A stretch of 64,000 nt of DNA from Streptomyces sp. KL109B (GTDB lineage: Bacteria; Actinomycetota; Actinomycetes; Streptomycetales; Streptomycetaceae), in NCBI RefSeq assembly GCF_030766935.1, contig NZ_JASERL010000001.1, positions 682,001 to 746,000 on the forward strand, given 5' to 3'. This document shows positions 58,672 through 64,000 of the stretch, piece by piece. The position numbers and the translations under genes are program-made. The first letter of the stretch is position 1. Every line of letters starts with the position of its first letter. The notes under the pieces are model-generated. The model did no database searches. It saw only the letters and a list, made by a program, of their open reading frames with translations, and had not been told where the DNA came from.

Positions 58672-58856
58672 CGTACGGCTGAATTCCGCCAACGGGCCGC
58701 AGGTCACGGTGAGTTGCGGCCCATGCGGGGGGCATAGGCGATGCGGGTAGGCGCGGTGTCGCGCCTATACCACCTCTACCGTTCCGGTGTGAACAGAATC
58801 TGTAATTCGGCGCAAACTGCTGAAACCAGACGGTCGTTGGGGTTACTGTCAGTTTC

Positions 58857-59822
58857 GTGTTCGCTGCAGAACGTCGTCAATTGATCCTCGAAATGGTGCG
58901 AGCCAACGGAGCCGTTTCGCTCCGTGAGCTCGCCCGCGTCGTCCAGACCTCTGAAGTGACCGTACGGCGGGACGTGCGCGCACTGGAGGCAGAAGGACTC
59001 CTCGACCGCCGGCATGGCGGTGCGGTATTGCCGGGCGGATTCACGCGGGAGTCCGGCTTTCCGCAGAAGTCACATCTCGCGACCGCAGAGAAGACGGCCA
59101 TCGCCGATCTCGCCGCGGGTCTCGTCGAAGAGGGCGAGGCCATCGTGGTGGGCGCGGGGACGACCACGCAGGAGCTGGCCCGCCGGCTCGCGCGTGTGCC
59201 GGGGCTGACCGTCGTCACCAACTCCCTCCTGGTGGCGCAGGCGCTCGCCCACGCCAACCGCGTCGAGGTCGTCATGACCGGTGGCACGCTGCGGGGTTCC
59301 AACTACGCGCTGGTGGGCAGCGGGGCGGAGCAGTCCCTTCAGGGGCTGAGAGTCTCCCGCGCCTTCCTGAGCGGCAGCGGCCTGACCGCCGAGCGCGGCC
59401 TGTCCACGTCCAACATGCTGTCGGCGTCCGTGGACCGGGCGCTCGTGCAGGCGGCGTCCGAGGTCGTCGTGCTCGCGGATCACTCCAAGCTCGGTACGGA
59501 CACGATGTTCCAGACCGTGCCGACCGATGTGATCACGCGGCTCGTGACCGATGAGCCTCCGACGCACGACGACCGGGCCGCCACGGAGCTTCAGGCCTTG
59601 GCCGATCAGGGTGTGCAGGTCGCTGTCGCGGGGGCCGGGGCGGAGGAGTCGCCCGGGGGCGGCGAATCCGTCCCGGCGCGTCAGGCGCGGCGGGATGTGC
59701 CGTTGCCGGGGCAGCGGAGGGGGCAGCTTCCTGGTGGGGGCGGGCATTCGTTGCGGAGCGCTGCCGCGTTGGACGTGGGCCCGGACCGCCCGGCCCGCGT
59801 CGCCGACCTCCGCCGCCGCTGA
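58857..59822 (+). CDS. DeoR/GlpR family regulator with Pro/Gly/Arg-rich C-terminal tail
   Basis: 321-residue repressor-type protein. The N-terminal HTH is RRQLILEMVRANGAVSLREL then ARVVQTSEVTVRRDVRALEA, followed by the DeoRC sugar-phosphate-sensing domain (GEAIVVGAGTTTQELARRLA, TGGTLRGSNYALVG and LADHSKLG). A tail of about 75 residues (from about residue 245) is low complexity. It is a candidate for the CTACGCGCGTAG regulator, being near the nucleoside genes, but its own promoter lacks that palindrome. Confidence 0.88.
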   Translation: MFAAERRQLILEMVRANGAVSLRELARVVQTSEVTVRRDVRALEAEGLLDRRHGGAVLPGGFTRESGFPQKSHLATAEKTAIADLAAGLVEEGEAIVVGAGTTTQELARRLARVPGLTVVTNSLLVAQALAHANRVEVVMTGGTLRGSNYALVGSGAEQSLQGLRVSRAFLSGSGLTAERGLSTSNMLSASVDRALVQAASEVVVLADHSKLGTDTMFQTVPTDVITRLVTDEPPTHDDRAATELQALADQGVQVAVAGAGAEESPGGGESVPARQARRDVPLPGQRRGQLPGGGGHSLRSAAALDVGPDRPARVADLRRR

Positions 59823-59829
59823 CGTCAAA

Positions 59830-59932
59830 GGCCGGGGCTCCGCCCCGGACCCCGCTCCTCAATCGCCGGAGGGGCTGGAAAGATCAAGCCCCTGCGGCGA
59901 TTGAGCAGCGGGGTCTGGGGCAGCGCCCCAGG
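59830..59932. repeat. Two dispersed GC-rich repeats in opposite orientation
   Basis: A plus-oriented copy (GGGGCTCCGCCCCGGACCCC then CTCAATCGCCGGAGGGGCTG) meets an inverted copy (ATCAAGCCCCTGCGGCGATT then GGGGTCTGGGGCAGCGCCCC). The pair can fold as one large hairpin between the convergent DeoR and TetR genes, giving a stop for both directions. Confidence 0.8.
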
Positions 59933-59954
59933 GGCGTCACCACGGTGCCGTGGG

Positions 59955-60533
59955 TCAGTCCGTGATGCCGCGGAGCGTGAGGCGCAACAGTCGATCCGCC
60001 AACCCCGGGTCCGACGGAGTCTCCTCCGCCGCGAGCGCGATCGCGTTCGTGAGCTGCAGGAGATCCGTGATGGAGACGTCGGACCGCACCGCCCCCACCC
60101 GCTGCGCTCGCGAGAGCAACGCCTGGCCCGCCTCCCGCATGGGATCACTGCACCGCGCCAGCGCCGAACTCGCGTCCTGCGACGCCGACATGAGGGCCCG
60201 CGAAAGCCCCCGGTATTCGCTCGCGTGCGTGATGATCTCGCGCAGCCAGGTGACGAGCGCCGCGCACGGCTGCGGGGCGTCGAGCAGCGCACGGGACCGG
60301 TCGAGCAGGTCGCTCACCGCCTCCTCGAAGACCGCGCTCATCAGCGCGTGCCGGTTCGGGAAGTGCCGGTACAGCGTGCCGATGCCGACCCCGGCACCCC
60401 GCGCCACATCCTCCAGGGACGCCCCCGTGCCGTGCTCGGCGAACGCGATACGGGCCTGGGCGAGCAGCCGATCGTAATTGCGGCGCGCGTCGGCGCGCAT
60501 CCGGCGCGAGCGATCGTGCTCGGCTGTCGTCAT
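59955..60533 (-). CDS. TetR family regulator
   Basis: 192-residue TetR protein. The HTH is at about residues 38-57 (GASLEDVARGAGVGIGTLYR, then HFPNRHALMSAVFEE). The C-terminal domain (LREIITHASEYRGLSRALMS) resembles the SACE_7040-like group. It has no divergent partner; upstream is the terminator of accA2. Target unknown. Confidence 0.87.
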   Translation of the reverse strand: MTTAEHDRSRRMRADARRNYDRLLAQARIAFAEHGTGASLEDVARGAGVGIGTLYRHFPNRHALMSAVFEEAVSDLLDRSRALLDAPQPCAALVTWLREIITHASEYRGLSRALMSASQDASSALARCSDPMREAGQALLSRAQRVGAVRSDVSITDLLQLTNAIALAAEETPSDPGLADRLLRLTLRGITD

Positions 60534-60610
60534 CGGGCCTCCCTGGGCGTACGCCGGCTTTCAAGGATGCCCGATCGCCGCGCTGGAGCGGCGCGGAGGG
60601 CAAAGGCACG

Positions 60611-60651
60611 GCCGAGGGCCCGTCGACCGCACCGGTCGACGGGCCCTCGGC
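60611..60651. terminator. Perfect 18-bp hairpin downstream of accA2
   Basis: GCCGAGGGCCCGTCGACC (60611-60628) pairs with GGTCGACGGGCCCTCGGC (60634-60651) around a 5-base loop, 35 bases past the accA2 stop on the minus strand. No long T-run follows, as often in Streptomyces. Confidence 0.75.
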
Positions 60652-60685
60652 GTACGCCTGTTGTGGGCTTGTGGGCTTGTGGGCG

Positions 60686-62458
60686 TCAGTCCTTGATCTC
60701 GCAGATCGCGGCGCCCGACGTGAGCGAGGCGCCGATCTCGGCGGACAGGCCCTTGATGGTGCCCGACTTGTGGGCATTCAGGGGCTGTTCCATCTTCATG
60801 GCCTCCAGGACGACGACGAGGTCGCCCTCCTTGACCTCCTGGCCCTCCTCGACCGCGATCTTCACGATCGTGCCCTGCATCGGGGAGGCGAGGGTGTCGC
60901 CGGAGACGGCCGAGCCGGACTTCTTGGCGGCGCGGCGCTTCGGCTTGGCTCCCGCGTTGAGGCCCGTACGCGCCAGGGACATGCCCATCCCGGCCGGGAG
61001 GGAGACCTCCAGGCGCTTGCCGCCGACCTCGACGACGATGTTCTCGCGGCCCGCCTCGTCCTCGTCCTCACCGGCCGCCGGGGCGGCGAACGGCTCGATG
61101 TCGTTGACGAACTCGGTCTCGATCCAGCGGGTGTAGATCGTGAACGGGTCCTCGCCGCCGGTCAGTTCGGGGGCGAAGGCCGGGTCGGTGACGACCTTGC
61201 GGTGGAAGGGGATGGCGGTCGCCATGCCCTCGACGTCGAACTCGGCCAGGGCGCGCGCGGAGCGCTCCAGGGCCTCCTTGCGGGTGCGGCCCGTGACGAT
61301 CAGCTTGGCGAGCAGGGAGTCCCACGCCGGGCCGATGACCGAGCCGGACTCGACGCCCGCGTCCAGGCGGACACCGGGTCCTGCGGGCGGGTCGAACTTC
61401 GTGACGGTGCCGGGCGCGGGCAGGAAGTTCCGGCCCGGGTCCTCGCCGTTGATGCGGAACTCGAAGGAGTGGCCGCGCAGTTCGGGGTCGTCGTAGCCGA
61501 GCTCCTCGCCGTCCGCGATACGGAACATCTCGCGTACGAGGTCGATGCCGGCGACCTCCTCGGTGACCGGGTGCTCCACCTGGAGGCGGGTGTTGACCTC
61601 CAGGAAGGAGATCGTGCCGTCCGCGCCGACCAGGAACTCGACCGTTCCCGCGCCGACGTAACCGGCCTCCTTCAGGATCGCCTTCGAGGACGAGTACAGC
61701 TGCTCCAGCTGCGCCTCGTTCAGGAACGGGGCCGGGGCCTCCTCCACCAGCTTCTGGTGGCGGCGCTGCAGCGAGCAGTCACGGGTCGACACGACCACGA
61801 CGTTGCCGTGCTGGTCGGCCAGGCACTGCGTCTCCACGTGGCGCGGCTTGTCGAGGTAGCGCTCGACGAAGCACTCGCCGCGGCCGAACGCCGCGACGGC
61901 CTCGCGCACCGCGGAGTCGTACAGCTCGGGGACCTCTTCGAGGGTGCGGGCGACCTTCAGGCCGCGGCCGCCGCCACCGAACGCGGCCTTGATCGCGATC
62001 GGCAGGCCGTGCTCCTCGGCGAACGCCACGACCTCGTCGGCGCCCTCCACCGGGTCCGGGGTGCCCGCGACCAGCGGGGCGCCCGCGCGCTGCGCGATGT
62101 GCCGCGCGGCGACCTTGTCGCCGAGGTCACGGATGGCGTGCGGCGGCGGACCGATCCAGATCAGGTTCGCGTCGAGGACGGCCTGGGCGAACTCGGCGTT
62201 CTCCGACAGGAATCCGTACCCGGGGTGGATCGCGTCCGCGCCGGAGTCCTTGGCGGCCTGCAGCACCTTGGCGATGTCCAGGTAGCTGCTCGCCGGGGTG
62301 TCGCCGCCAAGGGCGAAGGCCTCGTCGGCCGCACGGACGTGCAGGGCGTCCCGGTCCGGCTCGGCGTAGACGGCAACGCTCGCGATCCCCGCGTCCCGGC
62401 ACGCCCGGGCCACGCGGACAGCGATTTCGCCACGGTTGGCGATGAGCACCTTGCGCAC
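60686..62458 (-). CDS. accA2: Acyl-CoA carboxylase alpha subunit (biotin carboxylase plus biotin carrier)
   Basis: 590-residue protein joining a biotin carboxylase ([20 protein letters not shown] at the start; ATP-grasp [30 protein letters not shown]) to a C-terminal biotin carrier domain with biotinylation motif [11 protein letters not shown]. It carboxylates acetyl- or propionyl-CoA together with separate beta subunits, supplying malonyl- and methylmalonyl-CoA for fatty acids and polyketides. GTG 62458 has an AAGGAGGGA ribosome-binding site at 8-base spacing. Length equals that of S. coelicolor AccA2 as I recall it. Confidence 0.96.
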   Translation of the reverse strand: MRKVLIANRGEIAVRVARACRDAGIASVAVYAEPDRDALHVRAADEAFALGGDTPASSYLDIAKVLQAAKDSGADAIHPGYGFLSENAEFAQAVLDANLIWIGPPPHAIRDLGDKVAARHIAQRAGAPLVAGTPDPVEGADEVVAFAEEHGLPIAIKAAFGGGGRGLKVARTLEEVPELYDSAVREAVAAFGRGECFVERYLDKPRHVETQCLADQHGNVVVVSTRDCSLQRRHQKLVEEAPAPFLNEAQLEQLYSSSKAILKEAGYVGAGTVEFLVGADGTISFLEVNTRLQVEHPVTEEVAGIDLVREMFRIADGEELGYDDPELRGHSFEFRINGEDPGRNFLPAPGTVTKFDPPAGPGVRLDAGVESGSVIGPAWDSLLAKLIVTGRTRKEALERSARALAEFDVEGMATAIPFHRKVVTDPAFAPELTGGEDPFTIYTRWIETEFVNDIEPFAAPAAGEDEDEAGRENIVVEVGGKRLEVSLPAGMGMSLARTGLNAGAKPKRRAAKKSGSAVSGDTLASPMQGTIVKIAVEEGQEVKEGDLVVVLEAMKMEQPLNAHKSGTIKGLSAEIGASLTSGAAICEIKD

Positions 62459-62893
62459 GATGGCTCCCTCCTTGCTGTGTCTTCCCGGGGGCATCCCCCG
62501 GACCCCCGGCCGTGCTCGCCCGAGCCGGGGCGGTCGGCGGGTCACCGTGAAGCTTGACTCACTGAAACAAGCTGAGTTTAGGGACTGCCGACACGGCGCC
62601 ACGACCCGTCCCCAAGGGTGAGCTTGCCCACACGGAGTGTCACTCGGGGCTCGCTCGACCCGTGAAATCCCTTGTCGCGCCTGGATATGCGCGATCCCTC
62701 ACGGCCACCCTAGCCCGGCCCTGTGGCCAAGGTCTCTGTGAGACCGTGCTGCGCCCCATCGGCATTCTTTGTGGAGTCCCTACGAATGGCCCAACGATTC
62801 TTTGCCTTCCGCAGAACCCTTGTCCGGAGGTTTACCCGTTAGTAGCGTTCGGGATGTCTTGGCCGTACTAGCGGTAACAGTCAGCGGAAGTGG
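62459..62893. other. 435-bp divergent intergenic region
   Basis: No gene is supported. A hairpin CCGGGGG-CAT-CCCCCGG (62485-62501) lies in the accA2 5' leader. The rest includes a less GC-rich part (62760-62880) likely to hold promoters for both directions, including AGTCCCTACGAATGG and GGTTTACCCGTTAGTAGCG, whose function I cannot assign. The short frame here (62662-62871) has no ribosome-binding site and no recognisable protein. Confidence 0.5.
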
Positions 62894-63373
62894 GTGGGAC
62901 CGGTGGCACGGAGGCCGGTGGCGTGGGTGGCCGCGATCGTGTTGATCGTGGAGGCGTTCGGGATCGTTCTCCTGAACTGGTTCCTCGGCCTGGTGGTCGA
63001 CAACCAGGACATGTCCCTCGCGGGGCTCGACCCGCGGGCGATGTCGACGGGCGCGTGGATAGCGGGCGGCCTGTTCGGGCTCTATCTGGTGCTGTGCGGG
63101 ATCGTGCTCGCGCGCACCGCGATCACTGACCGGGCGCCCGGCGGATTCGGGCGGATCCTGCTGATCAGCGCGGCCGTCGTGCACGGACTGCTGGGCGCGT
63201 TCTCGATCAGCCTGGTGGGCTGGTTCAGCTTCGTACTGCTGATGGTCGTGCTCGCCCTGCTGGTGCTGACGCTGGTGGCGTACGACCGGCAGGGACACGA
63301 GCACGGGAACGAACAGGGGAACCAGCAGGGGGAGCAGGGCCCGGCTACTCCGCCGGCGCCCACAACTCCGTGA
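62894..63373 (+). CDS. Small membrane protein of unknown function
   Basis: 159-residue protein with four hydrophobic helices ([60 protein letters not shown] and [17 protein letters not shown]) and a Glu/Gln/Gly-rich tail. GTG 62894 is used; GTG 62903 ([11 protein letters not shown]) is an equally good start. Its last 29 bases overlap the convergent maf gene. Conserved near maf and accA2 in streptomycetes as I recall; function unknown. Confidence 0.75.
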   Translation: MGPVARRPVAWVAAIVLIVEAFGIVLLNWFLGLVVDNQDMSLAGLDPRAMSTGAWIAGGLFGLYLVLCGIVLARTAITDRAPGGFGRILLISAAVVHGLLGAFSISLVGWFSFVLLMVVLALLVLTLVAYDRQGHEHGNEQGNQQGEQGPATPPAPTTP

Positions 63374-63956
63374 TGCCGACGCCCAGTTCGGCGAGGAGGC
63401 GGCGGACCAGCGGCAGCGAGAGGCCGATCACGTTGCCGTGGTCGCCGTCGATGCCGTCGATGAACGGGGCGGAGCGGCCGTCCAGGGTGAACGCGCCCGC
63501 CACGTAGAGGGGTTCGCCCGTCGCCACGTACGCGGCGATCTCCGCGTCGCTCGGCTCGCCGAAGCGGACGACGGTGGAGGCGGTGCCGGAGGAGTACCGG
63601 CCGCTCGCCGTGTCGTACACGCAGTGGCCCGTCTGGAGCGTTCCGGCCCGGCCGCGCATCGACTTCCAGCGGGCCGTGGCCTCCTCGGCGTCGGCGGGCT
63701 TGCCGAGCGCCTCGCCGTCGAGGTCGAGCACGGAGTCGCAGCCGATGACGACGGCGCCGCCGGCCTCCGGCCGCGCCGCGACCACGGAGGCCTTGGCCTC
63801 GGCGAGGGCGAGGGCGAGTTCGGCGGGCGTCGGGGCCGTCACGGCGTCCTCGTCGACCCCGCTGACGATCACCTCGGGGGCGAACCCGGCCTGCCGCAGC
63901 AGACCGAGACGGGCGGGGGACTGGGAGGCCAGGATCAGGCGGCGTGGAGCAGTCAT
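63345..63956 (-). CDS. maf: Maf-family nucleotide pyrophosphatase
   Basis: 203-residue Maf/YhdE-type nucleotide pyrophosphatase, which hydrolyses non-canonical or methylated NTPs or dTTP/UTP. Motifs: [15 protein letters not shown] (a variant of the usual SxSPRR), [35 protein letters not shown] and [21 protein letters not shown] 63956 is chosen over the longer ATG 63974. The remaining bases to 64000 show no other gene. Confidence 0.92.
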   Translation of the reverse strand: MTAPRRLILASQSPARLGLLRQAGFAPEVIVSGVDEDAVTAPTPAELALALAEAKASVVAARPEAGGAVVIGCDSVLDLDGEALGKPADAEEATARWKSMRGRAGTLQTGHCVYDTASGRYSSGTASTVVRFGEPSDAEIAAYVATGEPLYVAGAFTLDGRSAPFIDGIDGDHGNVIGLSLPLVRRLLAELGVGITELWAPAE

Positions 63957-64000
63957 GCGCCTCAGGTTATCCACGGCGGCGCTACCCGAACCCCAGCATC

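Noticed and set aside
58857..59822. Assigning the nucleoside-regulon repressor to this DeoR protein
   Set aside because: Proximity is suggestive, but the palindrome is absent from its own promoter and palindromes of this type are also used by LacI- and GntR-type regulators encoded elsewhere.
62662..62871. 69-codon frame in the accA2 intergenic region
   Set aside because: No ribosome-binding site, no recognisable sequence, and it runs through the likely promoter region.

Overview
The window is chromosomal DNA from a Streptomyces-type actinomycete. GC is very high, with strong G/C at third codon positions, GTG starts are common, and genes often overlap by 4 bases (ATGA or GTGA). Several loci are recognisable from Streptomyces coelicolor: the afsQ1/afsQ2/sigQ locus, accA2, an lpdA-like flavoprotein, and a cell-wall glycopolymer cluster of the nonulosonate (sialic acid/Kdn) type. 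No rRNA, tRNA, CRISPR array, IS element or prophage gene was found.

Layout. 1-2.6 kb: the end of a Uma2-family gene, then an FAD monooxygenase and a divergent TetR repressor sharing two palindromic operators. 2.7-11.2 kb: a divergent glycopolymer cluster. The minus-strand arm holds an acyltransferase, a polysialyltransferase-like enzyme and a GT2 glycosyltransferase. The plus-strand arm holds a glycosyltransferase, a CMP-nonulosonate synthetase fused to a KdsC-like phosphatase, a short NeuB-type synthase and another glycosyltransferase. 11.3-14.8 kb: a Cmx-like exporter behind a possible leader-peptide attenuator, an RTX-like secreted protein and an M20 amidohydrolase. 14.8-20.5 kb: a probable conflict/defence module, made of a giant trypsin-NTPase-NACHT-pentapeptide-propeller protein broken by one frameshift and a divergent Trypco2-like small gene.

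20.6-59 kb is built around nucleoside use. It holds two BmpA-type lipoproteins with an ABC importer, cytidine deaminase, thymidine phosphorylase (deoA), adenosine deaminase (add), a uridine kinase-like gene, deoxyribose-phosphate aldolase (deoC) with two aldehyde dehydrogenase-family genes, a phosphohexomutase-family enzyme likely to be the phosphopentomutase, and purine nucleoside phosphorylase. Six of these promoters carry the same palindrome, CTACGCGCGTAG or a one-base variant, which suggests a local nucleoside regulon. Accessory genes lie between: an ECF41 sigma factor with its carboxymuconolactone decarboxylase partner, a VapBC-like pair, an AEC transporter, a SigG-like sigma factor, an MFS/LysR pair, small secreted proteins, VanZ and PspC proteins, an MFS/MerR pair, and the afsQ/sigQ signalling locus with a visible AfsQ1 box. 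The end of the window carries lpdA, a DeoR regulator, a TetR regulator, accA2, a small membrane protein and maf.

A dispersed GC-rich repeat (core GGGTCCGGGGCGGAGCCCC) occurs at nine loci, always just past a gene end and mostly between convergent genes. Calls rest on reading the translations and DNA by eye. Exact starts are uncertain where no ribosome-binding site is visible.
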